This document shows, in pieces, positions 1 to 12,561 of a stretch of DNA of 45,000 nucleotides. Positions within the stretch are counted from its first letter, which is position 1; each line of letters starts with the position of its first letter. The notes beneath the pieces are model-generated. The model saw nothing but the letters and a program-made list of their open reading frames with translations, was not told where the DNA came from and did not search any database. The position numbers and the translations under genes were made by a program. Origin of the DNA: Chromera velia (Eukaryota > Sar > Chromeraceae); contig JAHBMJ010004592.1 of assembly GCA_018398765.1 (NCBI GenBank), positions 1 through 45,000 of the forward strand, in the 5' to 3' direction.

Positions 1-747
1 AGGGACGAAGGCAAGCGGGCGGGCGAAGGGAAAAGGGGGCTCTCTTTTGTCCTATGCAAAGAGTGACAAGAAGGATGGATGCATGGATGCAGACAGAAGA
101 GCAGACAGAGGAGAAGTTCTTTGACTGGCTCTTTGACGATATCTAGGACGATATACATTTCGAAGCTCTAGTCGAAGCTAGTTTTGGTCAATCTTTTTAA
201 GCGTTTACCAAGCTAAAAGTGAAACTGGGATCCTAGATATGATTCAAACTCTAGTTGAAGCTAGTCATTTAACCTTTATTTTTTTTTTATATATACAATA
301 AATTTAAAAAAAAAAAAAAAAAAATAGACGTTTTCAGATTTTTTTTTTTTTTTTACCACTGTGCGTCGCCTAGGTGAACTTAACCACATTTAATGTCATA
401 TAATAGACTCATATTTAAGTTAGTAACCTCTGTCATCATATTTTACTTGTTCGACGTTCATTTGATCATAACCACCACCAGCTTTAGTATACCAGCCCTT
501 ATGAATACTAGCATAAATTAATATTTAGTATTCCTAACGTAAAGTTCTTAAAATTAATAGATTTTTTGTTGTTATAATCTAGGTTATAATTATCAATGAT
601 GATGACAATATATTTGAAGAATGAAGACCATCTTGAACCGTAACCATACTGCCCATGTACACCACAGTGTAACTTTTGTCTCCGCCTCGACTACTACTGT
701 TGCCGTACCCCGCTTTTGGCGGCAATTTAGTTGATCGCTGCTGATTA
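1..747. other. 3' flank of the helical-repeat gene; no gene seen
   Basis: AT-rich DNA with homopolymer runs (A and T runs near 300-350) lies downstream of the minus-strand stop codon at 748-750. A short imperfect direct repeat containing GAAGCTAG occurs near 165-182 and 250-267. I see no credible coding exon, RNA gene or transposon end. It probably includes the 3' UTR and polyadenylation region of the neighbouring gene, but I cannot place a cleavage site. Confidence 0.5.
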
Positions 748-3700
748 TTATTGAGACGGCACGTTTTCTCGACTCGCCGTTGGACCCATTTTTCTTTCAA
801 AGTGGCGAAAGTGAGCGGAGACATCTTCCGAATATGGCCACACCTGCGCCCTTTCCTCAAGAGCGAGTCTGAGTTTTTCACGTGAAGCTCCGATCGCTCG
901 ACGAAGAGTCTCAACCTCAGACGCCGCCCCACCGAAATTCTCTTCGTCACTCCTCGCCAGGTCGTCAAAGAACCCTTTTCGATCTGAATACTGTGCCACA
1001 CTCTCAACCCTCCATGGCCCCTTCATTCCCTCATGCTGCGCCTCTGCCAACTCCCAAGAGGAATGCCCACGCCGGGCGGCACCCCCAAACGAAAGGGCCA
1101 CTGCCGCAACTGCCGACAGCATAACGTCAGCCGACACTCCCGCTGCCGCTCTCCTCGCGTCTCCCAATCTCCTCAACTCTGCGTCAACTCCCCCCAAAGC
1201 AATTTCATGAGAATCTGAAGCCTTCGGAGTCCCCCCAAAGTTTAACCTCTGAGGCCTCTTTGCCTCTGCGAATGACACCGAGGAAGACTTCTGAAGGGTC
1301 CTTGTCACATCCCTCCTCAACCCCTCACACACACACCGGAGTTTTGCAGCCACCTGGGCGCCCTTCTCTCCCTCAGTGAGTGTCTCAGAGGACATAGCAG
1401 CAAGACCACTGACGGCCTCCAGGAGGTCTGACTGGACTGAGAGGAGAGCAGGGGATCGGGCAGAGAAGGCGAAGGCGCCAGGTTGGTGAGTCTGCATGCG
1501 CGGGCGTCTCTTCACACGGTCTCGTTGTTGGTTCCTGTCAGATTCTCTCTGTCCACACCGCGTTCCTCCCGACTCCTCGTTGTCCTCCGATATCGTTGAC
1601 ACGAGGCTGCCTTCGGTGGTCGAGACAGGGAGAGAGAGCCCTAAAGGTTCGCTGACTGTGTCCAGAATTCGGGAGATAAACTGGGTGTGGGCGGTGATGT
1701 GCTTCTGCAGATCCTGCAACATCGAACAGCGAGGACCGAAGAAATCAGAAGAGACAAGAAAGACAGAGACAGAAACACAGAGACAGTCGGACAAAGCCGC
1801 CATTCATTCTGAAAGCAGAATACGATTCTTTCGTCCTCCCTTTTCTGGCCACACAGTTTCTCTCTTGCCCTCTCCTCCAGCATAAATGTAACGCGGGTGC
1901 CGAGCGAGTTCTTTTTCTTTTCAGGGAGGAGTGATTTCCTTTCAAGTCTATGTACAGATGCTGCTTGCTTTTGGCGCAGATATCAATATGAAATCTGTCT
2001 TTCCGTCTGCACGACAGGGCCTGAGCTCACCTCCTCCTTCCCCTTCCCCTTCTCTTCTAGATGAGTCCACAGGCGGGCGAATCCACTCGCATAGTAACCC
2101 AAAAGCAGACAGGCAACAGGGAGACTACTGAGGCTTGCTGCCTGAGGAGCGCTCCCATCAGGAGGAAACAAGGCCCTGCAGTCTCGGGCAGGGGCCTTCA
2201 GGACATCTTCAAAGAAAGGGGACCTGCAGAGGGGGGAAGCAAAAGGAAAAGGGGCAGTAATTTGGATACGCCAATGACGGTCGGGCTGGCATCAAACTTC
2301 TCACCCATGACGAACAACGGGGAGGCAGAAAGCAGACAGTTTCTAATCGAAAATGAGGACAAGAAGAAGAAGAAGAAGAATGTAAACAGTGGGCGTACGT
2401 ACAGAGAAAAGGACAACTAATAGACTGGGTAGTCTTGGCTTTCTGAATCGACTCACCTGAATGCCTCGAGAAGCGGACCGAGAGCCGAGCCAACACGAAG
2501 GCTCTGCAGTGCTGCCATCGCGGAGAGAAGAGACGCGAGAGCCCTCTCCTTTCGTCCTTTTCGTCTCTCTTGCCTGAACTCTTGCTGTGCGGTTTCGAGA
2601 ACTTTCTCTTTTTTTCCCGTTTCCTTAATTTCTTCCTCTATCTGAAGCCTCATTCTCTTGCTGACCGGACTCTCGACTGTTTCGGCCCTTTCCACCGCCT
2701 CCTCGGTACCTCCCTGCATGACGGCAACTTTCCTCAGCTTTTCTTCTTCCTCTTCTTTCCTCTCCTCTTCCATCTTTCTGTCTACACCCTCTTTCATTTT
2801 CAGAGAAAGGACACTCAACAACTCGGCGTCACGAAACTTTAGCTGAGCACACGCAGATGCAACCAGAGAAAGCTGGCGCAGAGACAACAACTCAGCACAG
2901 GCTGCCTCAGGGGCCCCTATTTTGTTGTCACTTCCCCCACCAGAATGTCCCCGAGAATTTCCACTTCCCCTTCTCCCCCTCTTTTCTTCTAATGACAACA
3001 TATGGGGTTTTCCTGCAAACGCAACAAAATTGTTGGAAGCCTCCTCGGGTGTGATTCTCTTTGCCATCTCCGCAAGTCTCGTCGCCCTTCTCCGAGGGTC
3101 TTTCTCTTTCTTTTTCTCCTTCGCTTTGGCTGCAGCCCTCCCGGGCCGCCTCCCTCTCTGCGTCCCTTTTCCCTCATCAGAATCCTTCAGGTTGGAACGC
3201 GACTGACAAACATGGGCTCGAGCCTCCATGCGCCCAGGTGTTTCTGTCTGGAAGGTGGTCTCTTGGGAGGCATTGGGGGGAATTTGAGGAGATATGCCCA
3301 GGAGCCTCTCACAGTCTCGCCCCTGCAGCATCGCCACCAGACGGGAACAGTGGGGGGGGGCGTGCCGGTAGAAGAGGAGGGGGGGCGGTGTGAGGGAGTC
3401 GCAGAGAAGGTCTGCGTCCCCCCTCAGAGAAGAGTCGAGGAATCGAATCGTTCTCAGCAGAGGCACAGAGCGCAGAGGAGACTCAGGATTGAGGCCGTGT
3501 CTCCAGAGATCTCTCCTCTCAGCTAGAAGGGCGTAGGGACGCAGCGAAAGTCTGCGGGCCTTCTTAAGAAGAGTCACGAATTTCGTCGGTGCCTGCAGTG
3601 AAGGGTCAAGTAGGAGCTAGGGGGAGTGAAGCCATGCACCGACACAAAGAGAACGAGGACGAGAAAGAACGGCCGTAATTGAAGTACCATAGGAGTAGCG

Positions 3701-6700
3701 GGATCAGATCAATCACGCAAATCAACAGCCACATCAGAAACCAAAAAGCATCCGGCCTCATCATGCATGCTCCTTCGTTCGTACACTGGGAGGACGCATA
3801 ACGCAAAAGAAAACAAACAGTGTTTGCTTCAGAAATTGATTATATGCATGCCTCAAACGCAAAAGCCATTCGCTTCCAACAAAACACACCTCATGATTGT
3901 TGTTTTGGCCTCAAAAAAGGCATATGCAGGCACGCAAGTCTTTCATCCAACTGACCGAGAAATCTGCCCGCCCCGTAATTGCTCTTCGTAAACGCGCCCT
4001 TCTGATCTCCCTCCCGCTTTCTTTTTCTCTTCGCCTTCCCCGGATGCGCGCACGAATGTCCGTGTACGCAGATTCTCCCGTTGCTCTTTTCGCCAAACGC
4101 TGTCCCCTCTTCCCTTTCTTCCCTCCCTGACTTCCTTTGCTCTCCCTCCTTTGTTTTCGATCCCCCCCACTTCCCTTCTCACTCTTTTGGCTGCCCTTCA
4201 AAACTTCTGTTTTCGCTGTATTCGGGAACGACACTAGAAAGCCCTCCGATTCTGCTGCGGGGGGGAGGCGCACTACGCGTGCCCCAACCGGCGTCGGAAA
4301 TTGTGATTCGCCCGCCGCGCTTCTTTCTGTCGGCTTGCGCTCCCCCATCTTTTCCCCTTTTTTTGCGCTCTCCTCTTTCCTCTTTCCTGCCTCTTCTCTT
4401 CGGTGTTTCCTGAGCACCAGCCGTCTCCTTACTCGGCTCCATGCGGGGTGAAGCAACGAATCTCCAAACAAAGCCCTCCACCCGTCCACAAAGCCTAGAT
4501 GCCGTCTGCCCCCCAACTGCACCACAATTGCGTTCTTCTCCTTCTTCTTCTGTGGAATGATCGAACCCAAAGTCTCCCTCTCTGCTGCCCTGATCAACGC
4601 CGACTTCGACAAGAAGCCGTGGGACCCCTCTGGGGATCCATCAGCAGGTGGGACGGGTGGGAATGCAGCTGTGGATCCCCCCACTTTCTTGGCAAGCGTC
4701 TGGGGGTCAGAGGAGGGGGACGGAAGGGAGGGGAAGCGGAGGGAAGGGGAAGAAATTTTCTCTATCACTTCTTCGATATGATCTGGACTGGTTGCAAAAG
4801 CAGACAGGGACACGACCGGCTCGGCATCTGCGGCTCGCACTGTCTCTGTCTGTCTCTCCAGGAGGATCTGCTCTTCTTGCTCTGCCCACTGCTGACCTAC
4901 TGAGTCAGTCTCCCTGAGGATCTGGGTTCTGGAAGGACCAGAAGGGGGTGGAGTTCTTGATTCTGTTACATGAGAAACTGCAGGTTGTTTTGCTCTCGAT
5001 CTACTGGATTTTTCATTTTCTCTTGTTGCCTCAATGGCCTCTCCAAATAATTCGTTTTCTTTCCTTTCTCTCTTCTCTCGTTGCCTCCTTTTCTTTCCTC
5101 GTCCTTCTCGCTCAGCAGAGCCCTCGTGCCCTTTTTCATCCGTTCCGGTTCCCTCTTTTTCTTTTGACTCTGACTGAGAAGACTGTCCCTTTCCTCCCCT
5201 GAGGGACGACTCTATCGTTGCCAGTGCCTCGAGTTGCCCCCCTTCCCCGAGACTCGAGAGGAGCGCTGTGAGGGGATCTGCCTCTGATGGCAGAGAAGGA
5301 GTAGAGGAAGAAGCTGGAGGAGGAAGAGAGGAAGCAGAAGGAGAAGACAGACAAGAAGAAGAACACGACGACGAGGAAGAAGTGGAAGATAGAGGAGAAG
5401 AAGAAGTGGAGGTAGAAGACGAAGACCTCAAGGAGGAAGAGGAAGACGAAGAAGAGGAAGAGGAAGAGGAAGAGGAAGAGGAAGAGGAAGAAGAAGAAGA
5501 AGAAGAAGAAGGAGAAGAAGAAAAAGAAGATGAAGACGAAGACGAGGAAGAAGGAAACACATCAACCGAGCGATCCCCCACGGAATCCAGTCTCATTCTT
5601 GTTCCTGCGTTCTCTGTACTCCAAGACTCGGTACGCTCTGAGAGGGGAGTTTCAGGGCCCCCGATAGACTTCTTCTCTGCCCCTCCTGTCTGAGAAAGAG
5701 AAACGGCTGTGGAGGTGAAAACTCTCTCCTGGCTCTTCGCTGCTTCAGGAGAGGTGGAGAAGAGGCGGTCGGAAAGGGGAATTTCAGAAGACAAGAATTC
5801 CTGAACCGTCTGCTGGGTTGACTGAGCCTCAGCTGCTGGGCCTCCCGTTCCTGCTGTCTCAGGCTGCTTTCCTCTTTCCCCTGCAGGTTCTTTTGTCCTC
5901 CTCTTGAAAGGGGAGAGGAAGAATCTGTCCAACCGACTCAAAGACTCAGCCTCCTTGCTTGATGAAGGAGCCAACCAATCTGCTTCATGGACCCTCTCTT
6001 TACGCCCAATCCCCCCCTCTCTTAAGCTCTTGCCCCGGCTCCACACTCCACTTCTCTTTTGGCCTTCTTTCGTCTCTTCCTGTGATTCTTCTTTATGTCC
6101 CTTACTGCTTTCTTCGGTCAATGACCGCGTGAGGCTTTTTGACAAAGCATTGAGGAGACTCACGTCTCGAACACCCAGAGCCCCAAACGCAGCAAACAAA
6201 GCGGCAGTCGCATCGGGAGCCACAGTGAGGGGGGTGAACGCAGAGGAGGAGCGGGAGGCGGAGGTCCTGCTGCTGTGGGGCCTCAGGACTATCTTCACCA
6301 TTTCTGCAGCTCTGTGCACGGCCGTCTCCGTCTCTGCAGCTTTATCTGCCTTCCTCCACTTCTCTTCTTCTCTCCTCTCTGACACCCTCAAGAGGGCACT
6401 CAGCCTCATGTCTGGAGGAACACGGCTTCCTTCTGCTCTTTCCGTCTCTTTGTTTCCCCCATCACCGTTCCCTGCTTCGAGGGGAGGCTGCTGAGAGAAC
6501 TTGAGGTCTGCATCCGAGTGGGATAGAGAGGGAGGGAGAGAGAAGGGGTTGCTCATTGACAGACATGGCAGAGGACAAAGCTCAGTGCAATGCAAGAGAT
6601 GAAGAGGCATAGACAGTTGAAACGCGGGAAGGAACTTCAACAAGAAATCGCCTCATGGATGGGACATACAACGTCACAGGAAGGAAGGGAGACTCTGAAG

Positions 6701-8540
6701 AGAATCAGAAAAGGAAACACAGAACGAGATCCCAATACTAACATGCACAAGTCTTTCCTTCCGCTCAACTCACCGCTTCCTCCCCTTCCTTTTGCCATTT
6801 CCCTCGCAAGAAGTTCCGCCAGAGACGCAAACAGACTCCGGTGTTTGTACCCCAAGTCGGCAAATGCAAAAAGAGAGGCCGACAGCTCCCTCGACCGAAA
6901 GTTCCCTGCCGTGGCTTCCACCGCCTTTCCGTACCTGCATTTCACGAGATGCATTTTCTTTCTTTCTGCATAGGCTGCATGAAGTGCGTACGGTATGGAT
7001 GCAGAAACAATTGCGAGCATTTTAAAGCAGACAAACCCATTCCAATGAATGCCATAGTGTTTCCTTTTGGCCCGCACGATTTCTTGCAGACGCAGGCGAA
7101 AACCGACAACTGGCAAAAACACGTGCTGCCTGTGAGCCGGAAAGAGAAATTCTGAAGCACAACCTTCCACCTTCCCCTTTGTCGAACACACGAAAAGTCC
7201 TCAGTGTACTGATCTCACCTCACTGCATTCATTCCTTCGCGAAGTGTACTTCCTACCTGACCTATGAAGCATCGGGCAGTCTCTCCACCCGTAGAAGGCG
7301 AGGGCCCTCAGGTGAGCCGCCAGGTGGGCGGGCGACAGAGAGCTCAGCTTCTCCTCGCAGTGCCGCTGCATGAGGAGAAACAGAGAGGGAGGGGGCTGCC
7401 GGACTCCAGCCCGACGCAAGACCCGGCACACCTGCATAAGGAGAGAGAGAGTAGACATAGAAACACATATGCACACAGAGTGAGGAGGAAAAATATTTAG
7501 AGAGACCGGGACGAAACGGAACGACGGATAGGAGCAGAATAGGCCTTTTATGATAACACATACGCGTCTCTTTCACTCGTTGACGAACATAAAAATGAAG
7601 GGGGGGGTCTCACAAGAGAGAGAGGCAAACACACAGACAAACGCACAGCCAGACAGACAGACCGACCTACCTGTACAAGCACTTGTGTGTCCACTGTCTT
7701 GTCTGCCCTCAACAGGCTGTCACAGATTCCATCCAACAACGCGTGATTGGCTGCGTCCAGATCTGCAAACAGAGCCGCAGCTGTGGCCAGAATCGTCTGA
7801 CTCAACTCTCCCAAGCCATCGCAGACTTTTAAGAAAGCCCACTCAGCCGCGAGGGATCTGGACAGACCCGCTTGTGTGTTGTCCAGTCGGCAGTGGACGA
7901 GAAACTGCAGGAGCAGCACGGACTCAGAAGCAGACACCCCCCTCTTCCCGTCCAACAGAACTTTCAAGAACAGGTCTATCTGGGGAATGGGGGGACGATA
8001 GCGCAGTCTCCGGAAGCTGTCAAGAGCTCTTGAGAGATCCCCCGGCGCCGCCGTTCGAGCCCGGGTGCGCCAATACAGAGCGTCAGTCAGAGCACGGAGA
8101 ACCACGGGGTCTCTGCACCCAACGTTGGCCATCCCAGTCGCAATGCCTGCCAGCTCCTCGGCTGTGACTCGGGTGAGTACCGAGAGGACCAGATTGCCTA
8201 GGTCCATCCACACGAGGGGGTCCCTTATGCCTGCACGGGCCGAGTGGGCCACCTGGAGGGCGACGTCCTCTCCTGTCAGCAGTTTCTTCACCAAGAGGGG
8301 GGCGCCTGCGTGGGAATGGGGGGAGAAGGCGGCGAGTCCGTCATCTTCCTCAGAAGCCTCTGAGGACTTCTCTGCTCCTTTGCTCTCAGTGGGATTGAGG
8401 AGACGGGGAGCCCTCTGTCTGACTGTCCGTATCCGATCAAACACAGAGGAAGAGGAAGCAGAAAAGAGACGCTTGGCGCCTCTCCTGCTGCATCTGGAGA
8501 GGTGCACCTCGACAGAGTGGGGAAGGACAAAGAGAAACAT
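748..8540 (-). CDS. Large helical-repeat, low-complexity protein (RAP/heptatricopeptide-like), probably organellar
   Basis: Model: join of 8540-7671, 7431-7262, 6934-6774, 6507-3956, 3592-2457, 2223-2031 and 1713-748 on the minus strand; 6048 nt, 2015 aa, stop TAA. Every junction has GT..AG borders and matching phase. The start is the ATG at 8540-8538. The N-terminus is Arg/Ser-rich with a RLFSASSSS stretch, as in a mitochondrial or plastid transit peptide. Residues ~75-400 form tandem amphipathic helices with phrases such as ELAGIATGMANVG and LSASLFAFADLGY. These resemble the ~37-residue helical repeats of alveolate RAP/HPR organelle RNA-binding proteins. I do not see a C-terminal RAP domain. 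Residues ~690-800 hold a long Ser tract, encoded opposite a purine-rich GAAGAG-type run at about 5300-5560. Much of the rest is charged low complexity; helical phrases reappear in the last exons (LLLGYYASGFARLWTHL). A role in organelle RNA metabolism is inference. The weakest border is the donor at 3955 (GTCAGT). Confidence 0.78.
5268..5562 (-). repeat. Purine-rich microsatellite encoding a poly-Ser tract
   Basis: The plus strand is almost pure GAAGAG/GAGGAA repeats. On the minus strand, in frame with the gene, it encodes mainly Ser with scattered Phe, Pro and Thr. It lies inside the largest exon (3956-6507) and keeps the frame. A plus-strand reading gives a poly-Glu open frame, which is only a shadow. 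Confidence 0.8.
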
Positions 8541-9576
8541 TCAGCTAGAGGTCCGTTTGTCAGTATTATTCGGAAAAGGAGACGGCTCTGCATTAATTCC
8601 AAACGAAAAGCGACAGTCACAAATTTCCCGAAATCCCCATCACAGAGAAGTCGCCCACACAGCTTCCAACAACGGCTGCCTCATGCAGACGTATATATCA
8701 CTATATATATATCGATAGATGGCTGGCTCGTTCGCGTTCAGTTCTTGGACCATCTTGCCTGCATGCATGCATGTGCATGCATGCACGCGGCCCCGGCCGC
8801 GCGGCCGATGCATGTGCGCTTGTGCACGCGCGTTCAGCCTCCTTCGCCGTCTCGATTGACTATATTCAATATATACCCCTGCCCTTGAATTTGGCTATGG
8901 AGGGGCGGTCTATCCTAGACAATCTTTTGACCCGTCGGGCCAGCACCCCCAAAGATGGTCTGGTATAGTTAGTCTTGGGTACCTGCATACAGTAAATAAA
9001 CAACAGTATGCCGTCTCCAACAATTCAACTGGGGTGCTCACATACATTCACAAGAAAGGCGAGGGGGGGACACGCTGACCAGCAAGACACGCACACACGG
9101 CCAAAAGGGTTATCCCTCTCTATGCAATGCGATCATGCTACTTTCGAGAGAGAGAGCAACACATCTTCAGTCAAAATGCTGGCTTATGTTTGTTCCCCCC
9201 TGCTCATAAAGTAAGCAACACATGAAAAATCGAACCCTAAAAGTCAACATTTTCACGAAATAACCTGCGGGAGTTTTCCGGAAAAGTCAAGAGACTACAG
9301 AACAACGCTTCAAAGAATCAAAGAAGCCGTCTATCATCTCTCACTTCAACAATTCATACAGAGAAGAAAGCAAACTCTGACTGAGTCTGATTGGTTGTCA
9401 ATGCATGTACGCATGATTCAAGCATGGCGGGTCCCTAGCGTATAGGCCCGGGCCCTGGCACGAGTGCTCTGTATTGGAGGCCCGCACATTTTTTTTTCCC
9501 ATAGCAAAATTCAAGGGCAGGGGTTTATATACAGTGGCCGGGCCCCGGTAGTTCAAACTATACGTCGCCACCTATG
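8541..9576. other. Intergenic, upstream of the helical-repeat gene; repeat fragments only
   Basis: This holds the presumptive promoter of the minus-strand gene but no motif I can name. Around 8760-8835 there is a palindrome-rich stretch of alternating GCATGC and GGCCGCGCGGCC. A ~30-bp segment at about 8837-8866 (core CCTCCTTCGCCGTCTCGATT) recurs at about 12931-12960, so it is part of a dispersed repeat. No open frame here looks like a protein. Confidence 0.5.
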
Positions 9577-9773
9577 CTATAGTTCGATAGTTTTGCCTAG
9601 TGGGGCGCTAGATCATAGTACGTAGGATTTACGCCTTGGCAGAGGGTATCTCCGACAAGTCATGAAGGCGGTTCCGGTCGTAAGCTTGCTTTATAGTATT
9701 TTATAGGCTGAGATATTCCCTATGCCAAGCAGCTTTTTACGTCTAGCCGCCTAAGGAAATCCTACGCGGCTCC
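9577..9773. repeat. Dispersed repeat, copy 1 (197 bp)
   Basis: This segment is repeated without gaps 591 bp downstream at 10168-10364, with only scattered transition-type differences. It begins CTATAGTTCGATAGTTTT and ends ACGCGGCTCC. It is flanked by GGGCCCGG-type palindromes. It has no coding potential. Age and mobilising machinery are unknown. Confidence 0.8.
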
Positions 9774-9996
9774 TACTCCATGTGTTTTCAGGATTCCCTT
9801 CTCATACTTCTCCCCCCACTAACGATAAACATCACCTTTCACAACCAGGACCGTCACGGAATAGTCCTTCCCTGAAAAGTTAGGTTCACTACTCGAGTGA
9901 TTGCTCTTAACAGGTGTGCGATTGAAAGAATGTATGATGTGCAAATAATACGGTGGGAAGGTAGGGTCCGTTTTGGTTTTCCAAACTGTCATTTCC

Positions 9997-10121
9997 CTTT
10001 CTCTCTTTTCTTTCTCTACATTTCTATCTTTTCATATATTCGTTTCATCTTTTTTATCTTACATGCGGCGCGGCCGGCCGTTTAAACGTGCAGCCCTAGT
10101 TCACGTATTCCCTTTGCTTTC
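9997..10121. repeat. Dispersed repeat linking block, copy 1
   Basis: A ~125-bp block runs from a pyrimidine tract (CTTTCTCTCTTT) through CTTACATGCGGCGC and GGCCGGCCGTTT to ATTCCCTTTGCTTTCC. It recurs at about 12314-12436. In both places it sits next to another member of the same repeat family, so these are pieces of one longer repetitive unit. Confidence 0.7.
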
Positions 10122-10167
10122 CATTCAAACTATAGCCTAGCTATAGCCGGGCCCGTCGCCGCCTGTT

Positions 10168-10364
10168 CTATAGTTCGATAGTTTTACCTAGTGGGGCACT
10201 AGATCATAGTATGTAGGATTTACACCTTGGCAGAGGGTATTTCCGATAAGTCATAAAGGCGGTTCTGGTTGTAAGCTTGCTTTATAGTACTTTATAGGCT
10301 GAGATATTCCCTATGCCAAGCAGTTTTTTACATCCGGCCGCCTAACGAAATCCTACACGGCTCC
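10168..10364. repeat. Dispersed repeat, copy 2 (197 bp)
   Basis: Ungapped second copy of 9577-9773. Differences are mostly C/T and G/A (for example GCGCTAG versus GCACTAG), as expected from decay by C-to-T change. It abuts the decayed coding region at 10340-11590. Confidence 0.8.
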
Positions 10365-11590
10365 CAGTCTGCAGCACGCCCCCAATCTAGAGTGCAGCCT
10401 CTCTCTCTCCCTTTATCACTGCATTTTTGCGATCCCGGTGGGCTTGCTTGAGAGCCTTTACGGCATCTGCGCTTTTCAGAACACCCGTACCCACCACGCA
10501 GTCTTGGGAGGGTCAGTGTCTCAGGAGGAGACCTGGTGCCGCTCAGCAACTTTCTAAGGGTTTCCATCCTCAATGAAACACTTTGTCTGGTGCTGTGTGA
10601 TATCCTCCTCAAATGGGTTTGGGAGCTCTGAGGCTTTCAGAGCAAGGTTGGCAGGTGCCATTCCTAGCCGAGGGCTTGGTGAGGATAGCTCCAACTGTTG
10701 GTGCTGTCATAAAGAGAGATGGTATAATCGCTCTTAGTTCTGTAGCTTTAGCTGCGATCGCTTCATTCAGTTTAGACAGGTGTAGCAGGTCGTCATCGAG
10801 TGAGATAGGGACATCTTCTTTTTCTGCTTCTTTGAAATCCTCGTCGTCTGCACAAAGGGTCTGAAACACGCGACAAGCATTTGCCTTGCTCATACCCTTT
10901 ACCCACGGTAACCCTAAAATTCAAGTTGATCCGGCTGAGACCCCATCAGTGCGGCTTGCCGTTTCGGGTTTCTCTCCTCTCCATTGGGGGCAGATCCGAA
11001 GGGCCGCTTGGACAAATTCTTAAGAAGTGACTGCTAGCTGTTATATATCATTATAGGGAGCGGGCTCGTAGACTCCCTGCCTAAAGAGCAGCTCTGAATC
11101 ATCATCGCTACCCCCGACCTCATCGTCTCCGTTGGCTGCTACTGCTGCTGCTTCCGACTCTCTCCTAAACTCTTTCTCTTTCTTTTCTACCACTGCTTCT
11201 TTCAGTTTTTATAATTGAGGCAAGAACATTTTCTTTCATTTTTTGGATTGGAGCGCATACCCTGCTGCTTCATCTTCTTTCTGTGCTGCTTTGATCAGGA
11301 AGTCCCAGAGTGCAGCATCTTCTGGCCGAGAACTATTCTTCTTCATCTTTTTCCCCGTATAACTCTCCCTCGGGGTTTCCCTCTTGCTCTTCCACTAACT
11401 TCTGCACAGCCTGAGTAGCCTCCAGCTGCTCTTGAAGTTTCTTAACCTTGGCTGCTGCTGCTGCCTTGGCTGCTGCGGAGGGTGGGCTCTTCAGCTTTGT
11501 TGGTGCCTTAGGCGGTGCCTTCGTATGAGAAGCCCCCTTCCCTGTCTCCTTGGTGGGCTTGCCCGCGGCCTTCTTCTTGGGGGCCATTGT
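10340..11590 (-). pseudogene. Decayed coding region, Lys-rich N-terminus; possible retroelement gag or dead host gene
   Basis: Several protein-like segments follow one another on the minus strand but are separated by stops and frame changes. From 11587 there is an ATG frame (MAPKKKAAGKPTKETGKG...) of 84 aa with a Lys/Ala-rich, linker-histone-like start, a short coiled coil and an acidic end. About 11330-11240 another frame gives EDAALWDFLIKAAQKEDE. About 11210-11046 an acidic frame ends in YEPAPYNDI and a stop. From 10893 there is a 94-aa frame (MSKANACRVFQTLC...), and around 10520-10400 a segment reads VVGTGVLKSADAVKALKQ. No conserved domain is recognised. The order and shared strand suggest one mutated gene. 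Unspliced introns are an alternative explanation for part of the breaks. Confidence 0.45.
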
Positions 11591-12313
11591 GTCGGAGACC
11601 TGTGTGCAAGAAGGTAGAGACCAAATTTAGAATAGGGGTGATTCTCTTATTGTAAGAGGATTTTTTCAACCAATCCAATCCTCTCTCTCATCGTTATTTT
11701 GCTGTACTCTCTAAGCAATAGCCTAGGCAACAGCTGTTGTCTCGTCTCATCTTTGTCTCATTGCGGTTGTTACTTCACAATTCTCGCATGATCTTTCATT
11801 ATTTGACTCGCCTTCTTTTTTAGTAGGCTATGGCAGGCTCGCTGACCTATTTCTGTTGTGGCCTATCAGCTGCTTGTTGTTATCAAGATTTGTCAAGACA
11901 GCAGAAGTTCTCTCCTTGCTCTCTGGGCGCTGCACTCACAGAATAGGAGGAAAGGGGCAATGAAAATTTTTTTGAGTCAAAGACCCTTAGATTTGCTCTC
12001 ATATACTTCCTTCCTCAGGCGGCACTTGGCAGTACCTGAGTAGGTCACTGACTATCACTTGTCAATGAGGTCCAGACTGGGTGCTCTCTGCACGCCGAGT
12101 CTACTTTTCTATGTGTCAGGAGGTCTGAGATCTTTTCAGATATACTCATGGTCGTCTTGACCTCAAACACTTTCAATTTTTCTTTAGAAAGAGAGATGCA
12201 GGTCACCTGTTTTCTCAGAGCCTGTCAGTCTTCTTGACTTATGGGAAGAGTTCCCCGAAACAGATCGTCCGTTTTAGTTTTTGACTAGGGTTTTTGAAAC
12301 TGTCGTTTCCTTT
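11591..12313. other. Intergenic; nothing recognised
   Basis: Mixed-composition DNA upstream of the decayed minus-strand frame at 11587. Short open frames on the plus strand lack protein-like composition. No terminal repeats were found. Confidence 0.4.
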
Positions 12314-12436
12314 TCTCTCTTTTTTTTCTCTACTTTTCTGTCTTTTGATATATTCGTTTCATCTTTTTCGTCTTACATGCGGCGCCGCCGGCCGTTTGAA
12401 CGTGTAGCCATGGTCCACGTATTCCCTTTGCTTTCC
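12314..12436. repeat. Dispersed repeat linking block, copy 2
   Basis: Second copy of the block at 9997-10121: a pyrimidine tract, CTTACATGCGGCGC, GGCCGGCCGTTT and a CACGTATTCCCTTTGCTTTCC-type end. It runs directly into the repeat copy at 12437-12561. Confidence 0.7.
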
Positions 12437-12561
12437 AATCATAGTAGAAGATCGCATTTTGACGGAGTGTTGCCCCAGCAAGCCGCTAAAACGACCCATC
12501 TATGCACAGCTCTTTCGGTAGCATATGCGATTTGAACGGTTGTTAAGGATCCTACGGCTCC
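12437..12561. repeat. Dispersed repeat, second subfamily, copy 1 (125 bp)
   Basis: Repeated without gaps at 12987-13111, 550 bp downstream. It contains AAGCCGCTAAAACGACCC and ends GATCCTACGGCTCC. That end resembles the AAATCCTACGCGGCTCC end of the 9577-9773 copies, and the following sequences (AGGATTCCCTTCTC-like, then CCCGAGTAATGG/ACTCGAGTGATT) also match. The two subfamilies are therefore probably diverged versions of one element. Confidence 0.75.

Noticed and set aside
5268-5693. Plus-strand poly-Glu open frame
   Set aside because: It is the complement of the in-frame poly-Ser tract of the minus-strand gene; no other coding signs.
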